From positions 7,068,001 to 7,132,000 of the forward strand of contig NC_079486.1 of NCBI RefSeq assembly GCF_026230105.1: DNA of 64,000 nucleotides. The letters run 5' to 3'. Each line of letters begins with the position of its first letter. Position 1 is the first letter of the stretch. The DNA is from Diorhabda sublineata. Lineage: Eukaryota; Arthropoda; Insecta; Coleoptera; Chrysomelidae. The notes under the pieces were generated by a model. That model was not told the origin of the DNA and made no database searches. It saw only the letters and a list, made by a program, of their open reading frames with translations. A program made the position numbers and the translations under genes. Of the stretch, positions 1 to 10,379 are shown piece after piece.

Positions 1-205
1 TAAATAAAGTGAATTTGACTTATATTTTGGATTGATTGATGTCTTATACCTTTTTATTTTCAAACTAAAACTATTTAGATGATGTTTCTGTTTGCCATTT
101 AATAGTAGAATTTTTCAGAAAATGGGAAAGTTTTGAAATTAAGAAAAATTACTTCACACACTGACGCTAAATATCCATAGGTTTCTTCAAGATTTTTGCC
201 AACAA

Positions 206-515
206 AAACCGTTTCGCAGATTGCACCTCAATTAAACTTAATCCAATTATTAAATGGTGGTTTCATGTTGTGTCCAAAACGTATTATATAGAAGATGAAA
301 TTATAGATGCAACTGTGAGATGTTTCGGCCAAGGGAATTTCACAATATATCTCGCTTCAGAAACCGTTTCGCAGATTGCACCTCAATTAAACTTAATCCA
401 ATTATTAAATGGTGGTTTCATGTTGTGTCCAAAACGTATTATATAGAAGATGAAATTATAGATGCAACTGGGAGATGTTTCGGCCAAGGGAATTTCACAA
501 TATATCTCGCTTCAG
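206..515. repeat. 155-bp tandem duplication
   Basis: Positions 206-360 and 361-515 are consecutive 155-bp copies with one mismatch that I can see (a T/G difference in the phrase after 'gatgcaact'). Copies B and C of the same module have only one unit here, so this is a local event in copy A. Confidence 0.95.
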
Positions 516-691
516 AATTTGCGACGAAGTAAATCGAATCGAAAAGTGGAATAGTTAAGAAAGTCCAGTATTTATGACGTTTTAAGTCAATATAATTGAA
601 TTTTTCTTTGAAATTTAAGGAAAAGGCATGAAAATGATAAAATTTGGCATAATGATTTGCATAAAACTAATGGTAAAATAGGATTTTTCAA

Positions 692-870
692 CAAACTTTA
701 TTGAGAAAATTACAAATTTTTATCAAAAATTAGAACGGAAATTTGAATTCCGACAGAAAATTTTTTAAAAATCACGACACCGCTATACAAAAGTATCTTT
801 CTGCTATTCTCCTTATACTTCGACCTCCTTCTCTTCTTCATACTCCTCTACTTCTTATTCGTAGTCTTCG
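692..870 (-). pseudogene. Captured 3' end of CW-PWWP gene, copy 1
   Basis: Read on the minus strand, this matches the end of exon 2 and the 3'UTR of the intact gene at 8.9-9.09 kb. It starts at the EDYEE codons, passes through the acidic tail (now with stops), the 'agcagaaagatacttt' segment and the tail of the 3'UTR. It ends near the polyadenylation region, where this copy reads ACAAA in place of AATAAA. Nothing of the CW or PWWP domains is present. It is a short non-coding gene fragment carried by the composite module. Confidence 0.75.
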
Positions 871-875
871 TTTGA

Positions 876-1500
876 TTGGAATGTCACAGTGACAAATTGA
901 CAAGTGTAAAAGGAGCATTAAGAAAACAAATGGCAATACCAATACTGACAACTCCACATCAGATAATACTTCGAATGGCTAATGAAGATGCTAATAGAAA
1001 ACAAAATGGGGAAAGTGAATCGAATAATAGAGGTAAATATTTAAATACAATAAATATATGTAAAAACTTATGGTATACATGTTGATTGGTTGATTGTACA
1101 ATGAATCGAAACTGAGGTCATTCAGACTGCTGACGAAAATTTGTTGAATGAACATATTTCAAAAGTAAAAGTCCTTAAAAGATACTATGAAGATAAGAAG
1201 AATATTCACATTGAGAAATCCAAGACATGTACTACTATTACCACACTCACTATTACACTGTCTGACGCTTGTTTCGATGTTCTCCGTTAGTCTCTATTGT
1301 TTTGTACAAAACAAAAAAATATTACCGAGTATAATTTCATTTAAGATACTCAGTTGATTGAATTAGTAAACTCATTCTGGCATTGAACGAAATATGTACT
1401 TTGATCCATTTGGACTATTTCTTGAAAGAAAGACTACTATTACTCAGATTGAATTAGAACAACTTCCAAATTCAGTGGTAAGTTCAATAATTACTCATCT
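876..1500 (+). pseudogene. Fragments of an unidentified gene in module copy A
   Basis: Three protein-like pieces recur in every module copy. The first contains HSDKLTSVKGALRKQM and ends at an AATAGAG|GTAAAT donor-like site near 1,032. The second reads TADENLLNE and runs on to YYEDKKN (about 1,117-1,230). The third reads FDPFGLFLERKTTITQIELE and ends at a GTG|GTAAGT donor-like site near 1,480. Stops and frame changes separate them. They look like exons of a host gene or an unknown element gene; I do not recognise the family. Confidence 0.4.
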
Positions 1501-2473
1501 TTTACTGGATACTGTGGACAATTTGAATCTTGGTATCTCTTAAATAAATCCCAACAAATCATATGATTTTATATAAAACCCCGTAGTTATGAAAAAAGTA
1601 CTTTCGAGTAGATAAACTCAAATATTTGAGATCACTAAAATCCTTTTCGTAGAAAATATGTATTGTTTTGATTTTTGTTTCCGCTCTAACTCCTTCATCA
1701 TTTCCAAGTCGAACAACATTACTAACTAATTAAACAATACGATAGGATCGGGAAATATAAAAAGGTTTTCTTAGGTGATGAGATGTTTAACAAATGTTTT
1801 TAAAGAATTTGAATTTTAAAAATCTGTCCCCACTTTCATGAATAAATTCAAGGCATTTTTTTTTGTAAATTAGTTTTTCCTTGTCCTTGCAAAATGAAGT
1901 ACCCAATAGGTCCATGTATTCATGTTTGTTTCCAGTTTTGATTTTTTATTGGAACCTCAATATCAGTGACATTATTAGAACATTTTTCTTATTGGTTATA
2001 AGAGAGTCTCACTCTAGGAAGCACTTACAGTTTCAGATGAGTGTAATAATTCAATTTAGGAAAATTTAGATGAAGCGTCTCTTTCATGCATTGTTGTAAA
2101 ATACAGAAGATTCAATAAATATGCATGAATATGATTTACACAAGCTAAATGCTTTTAAGACGTTGGCAATATCTAATACTAATGAATGAATCACCTCTTC
2201 CCAAATAGTAATTACAAAGCCAGATCGATGAGTCCATCACTTTTTGATTTTCCCACCTGCTAACTGAAACGGCAACACTGTACATGTCAAAATACAGTGT
2301 TGTTTTATTACTATATCTATACACCACAAAATTGCTAACAAAATTTATTCAAACTGCTTAAGTTATTTAAACAACTTTTTTTATAAACATTAAATATATT
2401 GATTAAATCTGAATTAACTAACTGTCAAAAAAGAACTCACGTGAAGAACAGCAAGGGCACGGAGGTAAACGTA
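1500..2473. repeat. Non-coding part of module copy A
   Basis: This stretch is repeated at 33.64-34.75 kb (inverted) and at 62.5-63.5 kb (direct), and in truncated form at 56.9-57.36 kb. It has no reading frame longer than about 60 codons. It includes a short sequence at 2,130-2,170 (acaagctaaatgcttttaag) that also occurs in the hAT-bearing modules at 18.69 and 48.30 kb. Confidence 0.7.
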
Positions 2474-2983
2474 TCAATAGTTTTGGAGCTCAACAAGATT
2501 TGAAATCAACAAAGGGTTTGTGATAACCTTTTCAGAATGTAAATAAATGATTCTGTTAATATAAAACGGTCGGTTAAACTTACATTCTGGTCCACATTTC
2601 TTAGAAGCACATTTTAAGCATTCTCCAAAGCAACCATGGCATCTTATATTCAAGCAGTTACAAAGATCCATTTCTGATTTATTTTCATAAGATGTTGACG
2701 GCATTGCTGCATAAAACGGGATCGATGTTCTTCGTGGAAGAATATCGTTATTTTTCTTCAATTTGTACACTACTGTCTCTGAATGGTAATAGGTTTGCGG
2801 AACCATATCGAAATGGTTTTTTTCATTTATTTCAATCTGTGTCTTATACTGATTCGATGTCGGTAGACTTGCGGAATCAAGTCGCCATGATCTTTCTCTA
2901 TTTTTATCAGTTTGTGGATAATTTTGACTGGATGCTGTAGGTCTGACGGATTTAAATCGGATTAATCTTTTTCTTGAAAGCAT
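2474..2983 (-). CDS. ARL14EP-like protein (ARF7EP_C domain), copy 1
   Basis: This is a 169-codon open frame on the minus strand starting MLSRKRLIRF. The N-terminal two thirds are basic and polar, without a recognised fold. Residues about 106-150 have the cysteine-rich ARL14EP C-terminal signature: LCNCL..RC.GCFGEC..C.SKKCGPEC, then NR..Y and VITNP. In vertebrates ARL14EP is an effector of the ARL14 GTPase in vesicle and actomyosin transport; I cannot say whether that applies here. The cysteine usually found two residues after GPEC is a phenylalanine. The last residues (after NPL) differ from the 33.15-kb copy because a deletion joins the frame to downstream repeat sequence. It lies in a multicopy module. 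Confidence 0.6.
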   Translation of the reverse strand: MLSRKRLIRFKSVRPTASSQNYPQTDKNRERSWRLDSASLPTSNQYKTQIEINEKNHFDMVPQTYYHSETVVYKLKKNNDILPRRTSIPFYAAMPSTSYENKSEMDLCNCLNIRCHGCFGECLKCASKKCGPECKFNRPFYINRIIYLHSEKVITNPLLISNLVELQNY

Positions 2984-2999
2984 CTTGTGAGATTTTCAG

Positions 3000-4140
3000 T
3001 TTGTGGTTTTGTTGTAAGTGGGTATAGATATGGAGGGCTAACGTTTTAATGCAGTTCTCTGACTCCTCTGGATAATAGCGGGATTCCGGAATTATACCGA
3101 GGCATCTTAACTAGACATAATTTTTTCCTTGGAGGTTTATCGTTATTTTCCTCTTGCGGTATTAAATTGGGTTGATGTTCCTAGTTGAAGGTTATCGTTG
3201 TATTTCCCAATCTGCACAATAGTCTTTTCTCTATGAATGTTGTTAGACTGGTAGCTCGAATCGAAATGGTTTTTCTTCATTTATTTCAGTTGCTGACTCA
3301 TTTTTACACGTTTTTTGTAAACTTGTGGTTTGACAGTAAACCTCAATGTTGTCAAATATTTATAAATCGTAATATAATTAAAATCATTATGATCTGGCTT
3401 CAGTTCTCACTAAATTTGGTTAATGGGCAATATTTTGCACAATTAATCTAAACAAAAATAATTTCAAGACCAAGAAAATAATTTTGTTTTCGGGCAAAAA
3501 GTTATGTTAAATTTGGTGGTAATAAACCGGGTACTTCTTGGCAGTGTTTAGGTTCAACATCTGAAAGGTATTTATTGTCTGTTGGAAAAATGTTGTTAAT
3601 GCATACTTATTGCAGATTTTGTAGTTTACATCAGTCTGAAAGATTCGCTTCATCCAAATTTTTAGAAATTTAATTACTTCACTCACCTGAAACTTCTTCT
3701 GCTTCTGAAAGTATGAATAACTCTTGTAACCAACAAGAAAAATGTTCTTATAATGTCATTGGTATTAAGGTTCCAACAAAATTAGAAACTTTGCAGGAAA
3801 TCTCAGCAGTTCTGATTTTGATACACTGATGCAGGCCAAGAAAAAATATGAGTATTCTGAAAAATAGAGTGGTTCTTCAAAGAAAATCTCTCTTCAAATT
3901 AAATTCGAAATCTGTGAAAAAATAGGTTTTAAGGAAATTATTGATAAATTTGCCACTCAGAAAGCAAGAAAGATTATTTTATAATTAGGTAATTATAATG
4001 ATTAGGTACCTAGTCTGTAAACTGTAGAACAACTGATTGATATACATACTTTTCGTTGAGTATTGAGTTGGTACTTTTTTATGCAAAGGTGATAATATTG
4101 TATGTTTTTTATTTTGATAAAGTATTTTGTTGATATTAAA
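3000..4140. repeat. Left-arm repeat stretch without an intact gene
   Basis: Mirrored at 32.0-33.13 kb. It includes a block of about 200 bp (3,340-3,480) that recurs at 12.06-12.26, 19.07-19.25, 32.64-32.80 and 47.74-47.95 kb, marked by 'aacctcaatgttgtcaaa'. Protein-like text is visible (3,780-3,980, including SDFDTLMQAKKKYEYSEK) but is broken by stops, and I do not recognise it. Confidence 0.6.
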
Positions 4141-4156
4141 TAAGCCGACATAGAAT

Positions 4157-4501
4157 CTGTATAAGATACCGATTGAAATAAATGAAAAAAACCATTTCGA
4201 TATGGTTCCGCAAACCTATTACCATTCAGAGACAGTAGTGTACAAATTGAAGAAAAATAACGATATTCTTCCACGAAGAACATCAATCCCGTTTGACGCA
4301 GCAATGCCGTCAACATCTTATGAAAATAAATCAGAAATGGATCTTTGTAACTGCTTGAATTTAAGATGCCATGGTCGCTTTGGAGAATGCTTAGAATGTG
4401 CTTCTAAGAAATGTGGACCAGAATGTAAGTTTAACCGACCGTTTTACATTAACAGAATCATTTATTTACATTCTGAAAAGGTTATCACAAACCCTTGTTG
4501 A
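4157..4501 (+). pseudogene. ARL14EP-like ORF, 5'-truncated copy 2
   Basis: The open frame runs from an in-frame stop near 4,148 to TGA at 4,499. The first methionine (MVPQTYYHSE) is at 4,202. It keeps the whole cysteine-rich domain (CNCL..RC.GRFGEC, CASKKCGPEC, then VITNP) but lacks the basic N-terminal part starting MLSRK. The join at about 4,145 replaces the 5' part with sequence that in the right arm lies about 1 kb away (31.99 kb), so the truncation is a left-arm deletion. One cysteine-region residue differs (GRFGEC for GCFGEC). Confidence 0.6.
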
Positions 4502-5318
4502 AGTAAAAATCTTAATTGTGTTTTCTAATTATTTTGAAGAAAAATGTTTACATATGTGTTTGAAATTGAAGGTATGTAGATTATTCATTCATATAAGATA
4601 TACATGAATTTTTTTATAAAAATTTCAAACCTCGTTGAGCTCCAAAACTATTGAAACGTTTACCTCCGTGTCCTTGCTGTTAATAAAAAAAGTTGTTTAA
4701 ATAACTTAAGCAGATTGAATAAATTATTGTTAGTAATTTTTTCGTGTATAGATATAGTAATAATAGTAATAAAACAACACTGCCTATTGACATGTGCAGT
4801 GTTGCCGTTTCAGTTGGGAGGCGGGAAATTCAAACAAGAAAAGCCTTTTACATTAGCCTACAGAATGTTGTTATTGAGTAGAGAGTGAGTTTACTAATTC
4901 AATCAACTGATGATCTTGAATCAAATTATTCTCGGTAATATTTTTTTGTTTTGTACAAAACACATAGAGACTAATGGAGAACATTGAAACAGGTGTCAGA
5001 CAGTGTAAAAGTGAGTGTGGTAATAGTAGTACATGTCTTGGATTTCTCAATGTGAATATTCATCTAGTATATTTTAAGGACTTTTACTTTTGTGAATTGT
5101 TCATTTAACAAATTTTGGGGCAGCTGTGTGTATGTCCTCAGTGTCGATTCATTGTACAATCAACCAATCAATATGTATATCATAAGTTCTTACATGTATT
5201 TATTGTAATTAAATATTTACCTCTAGTATTCGATTCACTTTCCCCATTTTGTATTCTATAAGAATCTTCATTAGCCATTCGAAAGTATTATCTGATGTGG
5301 AATTTTCAATATTGCCAA
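4502..5318. repeat. Left-arm repeat stretch
   Basis: Mirrored at 29.7-30.51 kb and made of the same module pieces as 0.9-2.4 kb in another order and orientation. It contains the donor-like piece GAG|GTAAAT on the minus strand near 5,225. I see no intact gene. Confidence 0.6.
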
Positions 5319-5501
5319 TCATTTCCTTAATGCTTCTTTGACACTTCTCAATTTGTCACTGTGCAATCCAATCAAACGTTCTTTCCATAATTGCATCCAT
5401 TCAGGTTTGAGTTTAATATTGTAGGTATCTTCGGTTCCATTTTCCATTTCTTCACACCTATACAATTCGAAATTATGTATGATTGGAACATTCAAGTTCA
5501 T
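5319..5501 (-). pseudogene. Exon-like fragment of the unidentified HSDKL gene
   Basis: This is an open minus-strand frame containing ENGTEDTYNIKLKPEWMQLW and HSDKLRSVKEALRK, then a stop. Related fragments occur at 10.87-11.0 (minus), 24.8-24.96, 29.53-29.70, 50.83-51.03, 58.46-58.66, 56.26 and 61.92 kb, with or without the first half. The repeated survival of the same text suggests an original coding exon, now mostly broken. Family not recognised. Confidence 0.4.
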
Positions 5502-5534
5502 TTCAAATGATAAGCATTCTCACCTCTTATTCGA

Positions 5535-5960
5535 ACTTATTCTTAAAGTCACTCTCACTAATGAAAACATCAATTTGTGGTGAGCAAAATAGACAAGCTA
5601 CAATTGCATCATATCACCTATTCATATTGACAGCTAGCTAAAAAAGGATCAGAACACTCTCTAGGGTAGAATCTGAAGTTTCATTCACTGAAAAGAAAAT
5701 AAAAAAATCGCTCAATTTCACAGTAACAGTTTTGAAAAAAAACTTTTCACATCAACTTAATGAAAGTACTAAAGTTGCTTGCTAACTTGCTGACTTTTTG
5801 CTATTCTGTGTGATCAAATGGGAAGTGAGCACAAAGCATTCCTGCTTCATTGTGAAGTACGGTGGCTTTGAAGAGGTAAAGTGCTGTCAAGATTGTTCAA
5901 GCTTCTTAAGGAAATAATATTGTTTTTGTTGGAAAATCACAATAGGTCAGAAATTTTTCT
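5535..5960 (+). pseudogene. hAT transposase relic (ZBED5/SCAND3-type), left arm
   Basis: Broken plus-strand reading recovers two conserved hAT pieces: a FTS..LDEST..VA-like stretch near 5,750, and EHKAFLLHCEVRWL..GK followed by LLKEIILFLLENHN at 5,825-5,945. Proteins of the ZBED5/FAM200/SCAND3 group carry this HxxxxLHxEVRWLSRG signature. The segment normally between these pieces is missing, several stops interrupt the frame, and the 3' side is fused to unrelated sequence. It cannot encode a working transposase. Confidence 0.7.
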
Positions 5961-7180
5961 TTTTGATTTCCTTATTTCCTGTTCCTTGTTCTCCTCAATA
6001 TTATTTTACACTTCTCACTTTACTGTTATTTGTTCTTTGTTTTCAACATCATTTTCCTCATCATGGCTCTTCTTCACATTACTTTCATCTTGTTTTTGAC
6101 TTCTGGTTTCTTCATTATCTTTTAATATCCTAGTTATTATTTTTATATCATGTATTTCAATTTTATTCCAGAGCCTATATCCTTTCGAGTATCTTCTCCA
6201 AATACACTTAGATTTCTAAGTGTCCAAGGTTTACCCTCAATCCAATTTTCCATTAAGTTATGGGAAGTTTGCTGGAATATAATCAAAAATAGTACCTCAT
6301 TTTTTCATATATTCTTTCATTCGTTTACTCGTATATTCTCCATTATTTCCGATCTTACTTAATGAACTTTTGTATCAAATTTAGTTTCAACCATTTTTAT
6401 GTATTCTATTATCCAGTCTGACACTTAACTTTTGTGTTTCAGTGAAAATATTATAACATTCTGAAGAAAGCATTCATAAAAATGTTTGTTTCCAATACCT
6501 TTTACGCTTATGTCACATTTTGTAGATTTCATCATGCTTTGATCTTCTAGTTTTTTAAATGTGTACTCATCGCCTCTCATTGTGGTTATTATTATCTCTT
6601 ATGAATACAGATATATTGAATATCATTTCTCTTATAGATATAGCAGAAAAATTTTTGAGTGACCTTACCTTTTAATTGTTCTGTATCTCCTTCATACAGC
6701 TTAGACAATTTTTCAAATATTTAATCATTTACCAGTACAGCTCATAATATGTATGTATGTATGTACAAATGTATGTTTTTATATATTCATAATCATGAAT
6801 ACTACTCGGTACCTATGCGGTTTATAACCAAGTCCATACTTCTATATGCTTTTAAAGTTATTCCATTTATGTTACAGTTTCCAGAAAAGTTTTTTGTTCT
6901 AATGAATTTTCGTTTTTAGTTTCGTAATCCGAATTATTTATTTATACAGTGAAAAGTCTCGGACCTATAACTTGTTGTTTTTAGTATTATTAGAATAAAA
7001 ATATCCTTTTTATTGTTATAACTTAATATAAAGACAGATATGCAATAACCTAAACTGTCTAATATCACTAGCAGCCAACTTCACAGCGTACTAGCATGTT
7101 GCCATTTTAACTTTCAACACAAAAAATATTCTATGCAACGTTGTAAAATATTATTTTTGTTATACGTTGTCTAACATATA
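5960..7180. other. No intact gene; antisense protein-like text
   Basis: Mirrored at 27.8-29.08 kb. On the minus strand, broken protein-like text is visible (for example IHDIKIITRILKDNEETRSQ and a polar stretch with DESNVKKSHDEEND), also present at 31.49-31.64 kb. It could be the decayed exon of another captured gene. A short GTATGTATG microsatellite sits near 6,750. Confidence 0.4.
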
Positions 7181-7189
7181 CTGTAATAA

Positions 7190-7219
7190 CATTGTATAAA
7201 GAATATTCTTTATACAATG
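7190..7219. repeat. 30-bp perfect palindrome upstream of CW-PWWP gene
   Basis: Half-site CATTGTATAAAGAAT followed at once by its exact reverse complement, with no spacer. It lies about 320 bp upstream of the CW-PWWP start codon and is kept unchanged in the right arm at 27,774-27,803. It could form a cruciform or an RNA hairpin, or be the centre of a miniature transposon. No role is shown. Confidence 0.9.
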
Positions 7220-7538
7220 GTTATACTATTATTACTCATATAGGTAAGACTCCTATATGGACAGTTGGTATTACATATTTTCATTTTATTTGTTTCAGAT
7301 AGTTAAATCATTGTAATTATAGCGGTTTTATTTCGTGATGTACAACGCGAAAAATCGTTTTTTTCTTAAATATACGTAAAGATATCATCAATTGATGATT
7401 TCGATTGGTTAACGAGATAAACATTTCAAAGTGTTTAAATTTCAAAAGTCAACAATTGTCAAAAATATTTTTTTAAGTGAATGAAAGTAAGACGGTTAAT
7501 AAGTGTTATTTGTATATTAAAATTGTAGAAGTTTTAAA

Positions 7539-8995
7539 ATGCCGTCGACTTTGAGTAAAGAAACCAATTTGTATTACAAAAATTTGGTAGTGACAAAATT
7601 CAATAACTGGTTGAAAATGGTTAAGGAGAAGAAAAAACAAACTTTTCAAGACCAAAACTCAACGGTATCGTTCCAAGCTCCAAAGGAGGAAAAAGATGCT
7701 AACGATACGAAGATTATCGTGACTCCTGCAGATAAGTTCGATGCATCACCACCAATGAACTGTAGCGACGCCAATTCCAAGGAAGTTCTAAACAGAAAAG
7801 ATGCGAAAGAGGAGGAACATATGGATTTTTTGAACGAGAGCTTCTACGAGAAAATGAGATTACTTCAAGAATTCAGAAACATCGGTCTCTACGTGTATTG
7901 CGACTCTTGCGATAAGTATAGATACCTGCCCGACGTGAAAGATCCCCTGGATCTATCTGACAAATGGTATTGTTGGATGAATCCAGATGGGAGGTATAAT
8001 AGATGCGAAATCAAGGAAGAATCGATCGACGATAAAGAAAAGGAGCTGATGATATTTAATAAATATAACGCGGGTAGCATCGTCTGGGCAAAAATCGAAG
8101 GTTATCCATGGTGGCCGGCTATGGTGGAAGATGATCCGGAAATCGAGAATTATTTTTGCTTGAAAGATTCCTTAGAACCGGTAAGTCTAATATTTCTCTT
8201 GGTCACTTTCATTAGGTTAGTGTTGTAAGTACCATTTTTTTAGTTCATGTCACGTACAGGATGATTTTGTTTTAATATCGAAATTATTGAGTTACCTTAT
8301 ATACAGGGTGATTTTTTTACTTATTCCAATATTTCATTTGGAGTGGAAATCGAAATAAATTTCAAGTTACCTTAAATAGAGTGCGATTCTTTTTATCAAC
8401 TGAAATTTGTAAACTCGTATACAGCTTTATTTTTTTTTTAATTTGTAAATTTTGATGGCCATATACAGGGTGATTAATCGACTTTTTTTCGTAATATATT
8501 TCGATAAAATTCTTGAAACGACACAAGGCATTTGATCTATGGAGTTAGTCACACTGTGTATTGACGGATAACGATTATTTTCAGACGCACTACCACGTGA
8601 CATTTTTCGATTCCGGCGCGGTGACTAGATCTTGGGTGAAGGCCGAAAATTTGAAACCGTTCTTGAAAAATATCGACGATAACCTTGTGCTGAACGATAA
8701 ATTCAATAAACTCAAACTCAGGATGGACGTAGCCGTCAAACAGGCTAAAGAAGCCGTCGAAATGAAGCTGCTCGACAAACTGAAAAAGTACAGCTTCATA
8801 TATAGATATGCGAAATCTTCGAGAAACACGAAGCGACAGAGATACGCGAGTGAGGATGGCGGCGGTAAACAGAAGAAACGCGCGAAGTTGGGTGATGAGA
8901 CGGAATCTTCGGCGGAAGACTACGAAGAAGAAGAAGAGGAGCAAGAAGTAGAGGAGGATGAAGAAGAGAAGGAGGATGAAATAAGAGGAGAATAG
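7539..8995 (+). CDS. CW zinc finger and PWWP domain protein (ZCWPW1-like)
   Basis: A two-exon gene. Exon 1 is 7,539-8,180 (214 codons) and ends at CCG|GTAAGT. Exon 2 is 8,585-8,995, after TTTTCAG. Both junctions are phase 0, giving 350 residues. Residues about 116-160 form a CW-type zinc finger (C121, C124, C145, C156), with Y118 where the family usually has the first tryptophan and W143 kept. Residues about 178-250 form a PWWP domain (VWAKIEGYPWWPAMV, then HYHVTFFDSGAVTRSW after the splice). The tail is lysine-rich and then strongly acidic. CW and PWWP modules read methylated H3K4 and H3K36; vertebrate ZCWPW1 reads both marks in meiosis, so a nuclear chromatin-reader role is the inference. 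All splice sites, frames and a polyadenylation signal are intact. A broken antiparallel copy lies at 26,769-27,455. Confidence 0.88.
8181..8584 (+). other. Intron of CW-PWWP gene with CAGGGTGATT motifs
   Basis: A 404-bp intron. 'acagggtgatt' occurs near 8,305 and 8,466 (and again at 9,644), with a degenerate form near 8,258, alternating with 'gttacctta' phrases. The pattern suggests a small nonautonomous repeat inserted in the intron. The right-arm pseudogene copy keeps the intron only to about 26,480, the equivalent of 8,490. Confidence 0.6.
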
Positions 8996-9080
8996 CAGAA
9001 AGATACTTTTGAGTGATGGTGTCGTGATTTGAAGGAAAAATGTTCGTTCTAATTTTTGATAAAAATTTGTGAATTTTCTC

Positions 9081-9086
9081 AATAAA
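9081..9086 (+). terminator. Polyadenylation signal AATAAA of CW-PWWP gene
   Basis: AATAAA lies 86 bp after the TAG stop and is followed by a T-rich stretch. The captured fragment at 35.5 kb keeps the same signal, so the copied piece reaches the mRNA 3' end region. Confidence 0.75.
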
Positions 9087-9189
9087 GTTTGTTATAAAAT
9101 CATTTTCTTTATTTTATTATAAATTAACATATAACAGTGGAAACAAATAGAGAAAAAATCGATATTTATTAGAGTAGTCTGGAATACAG

Positions 9190-9445
9190 TTCTCACTCAC
9201 CTCATCAACATTTCAGAAGGAGCTGTTATTATACCGATACTCAATCGGTTCATCCTATACATGCCTCTATGGTTGGTAATAGTTTGAATGACACTGCCCC
9301 GCTGATATACTTTCGAAAGCAAATATGCTTAATATGGATCCAGCTTGAAAAAGTATGTGGGACACTCCCATCGGGTTTCGGAATAACCACCACAGGGGAG
9401 CCCAAGTCGATAGTGACAACAATTTCAAGCTGCTCATACAATAAA
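9190..9445 (-). pseudogene. Ty3/gypsy reverse transcriptase relic
   Basis: The minus-strand reading contains GSPVVVIPKPDGSV, matching the RT phrase SPxVxVxKPDGSxR, and further on MNRLSIGIITAPSEM, resembling the RFxRLPFGISxAPExF motif. The sequence between is too short and divergent for a working enzyme. It lies just downstream of the CW-PWWP gene and only in the left arm. Confidence 0.5.
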
Positions 9446-10129
9446 GGAGTGAACAGTATAAAATAGAACAATGAAATTGTATTAAAACATACATATAAAA
9501 TAAACGAAGTAAAGCTAAATCCTAAAATATACACAGATCTTCTTTGAAATAAACAAATTTAGTTCTGTTTAGAGGTTGAGTAAATACAAAAAGATTATTA
9601 TTATCTTTGAAATTTACATAATCTAAATATAACTCAGTAAATACAGGGTGATTTTATATTCGACAGACAATGCTTTACCACAGAGAGATCTCAATAAATG
9701 ATTCATTTTGATATAGGAATGTGAATCCTTACGTGGCCTAGTTGTTGAGACTGGAGCATATTTTGTTTTAAAATGTCTGAATATTTTTAGTTGAAAAATT
9801 AATAACCTTTTATGGAACTAAAACGATCTTTCTTTTTTCTTAATTTCAAAACTTTCCCATTTTCTGAACAATTCTCTTGTTCATTGGCAAACAGAAACAT
9901 CATCTAAATAGTTTTAGTTTGAAAATAACAAGGTATAAGACATCAATCAATACAAAATATAAGTCAAAGTTTTAAAATTTCTATACAAAATCTGTCACAC
10001 TGGGATTTTCTAGAAAACCAAAATAACTTCACAATCTTCAGTAATTATTTTTGTCCGTACATTAAAATTAGGATTTAGTTACATATTCACTGAGAAGTTC
10101 AATCAAGACAGATAAAGTGTGTTAAGTAA
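9446..10129. other. Left-arm-specific stretch without gene
   Basis: I see no coding capacity. Positions 9,840-9,970 repeat, in inverted orientation, the start of the composite module (1-150), so a piece of the module lies here next to the CW-PWWP gene. A 'tacagggtgattttat' motif is at 9,643. Confidence 0.6.
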
Positions 10130-10348
10130 ATGGATTACAAAAACATTTGTGTGAAGATCAATTATAGAAACGAGCACTATTATACAAAATCAGAAACTAT
10201 TTTTCTATATAGAGAAAATTCTAATTTCAAATTAACTTCTGTTAACAATGTGATTTTTAATTATGAGAAATTTTTTAATCAAGAAAAATGGCAAGTAACA
10301 AAAGCAGTTCTATACGATTCCCATTATATTGTTATCGAAAAAATTTGA
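10130..10348 (+). CDS. Unrecognised 72-codon ORF
   Basis: Open frame starting MDYKNICVKINYRNEHYY and rich in Tyr, Asn and Lys. I do not recognise it. Its 3' end (about 10,325 on) coincides with the point where the left and right arms become alignable again: the right arm has the gag-like ORF ending in related DNA at 25.44-25.49 kb. It may be the edge of an inserted retroelement rather than a gene. Confidence 0.25.
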   Translation: MDYKNICVKINYRNEHYYTKSETIFLYRENSNFKLTSVNNVIFNYEKFFNQEKWQVTKAVLYDSHYIVIEKI

Positions 10349-10379
10349 GAGCATTCATTTGCTATTTTTCAAAGAGCAT

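Larger units (their letters stand above)
1..3000 (+). mobile_element. Composite repeat module, copy A
   Basis: The module begins with the sequence also found at 54,808 and 60,322 (direct) and at 36,847 (inverted). It contains, in order, a tandem duplication (206-515), a CW-PWWP 3'-end fragment (692-870, minus), fragments of an unidentified gene (876-1,500, plus) and an ARL14EP-like ORF (2,474-2,983, minus). Compared with copies B and C it has lost the ZMYM1-like relic: the join is near 580, where the text jumps to the part found near 55,960 in copy B. I recognise no terminal repeats or element-encoded transposase for the module as a whole. Confidence 0.7.

Noticed and set aside
2692..2940. 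Frames antisense to the ARL14EP-like ORFs (also at 4,002, 30,673 and 33,195)
   Set aside because: They recur only because the coding strand recurs; no domain or start context supports them.
8549..9082. 177-codon minus-strand frame over CW-PWWP exon 2
   Set aside because: It is the reverse shadow of the GAA/GAG-rich acidic tail; hydrophobic Phe/Leu runs come from that bias. Exon 2 on the plus strand is supported by splicing and domain match.
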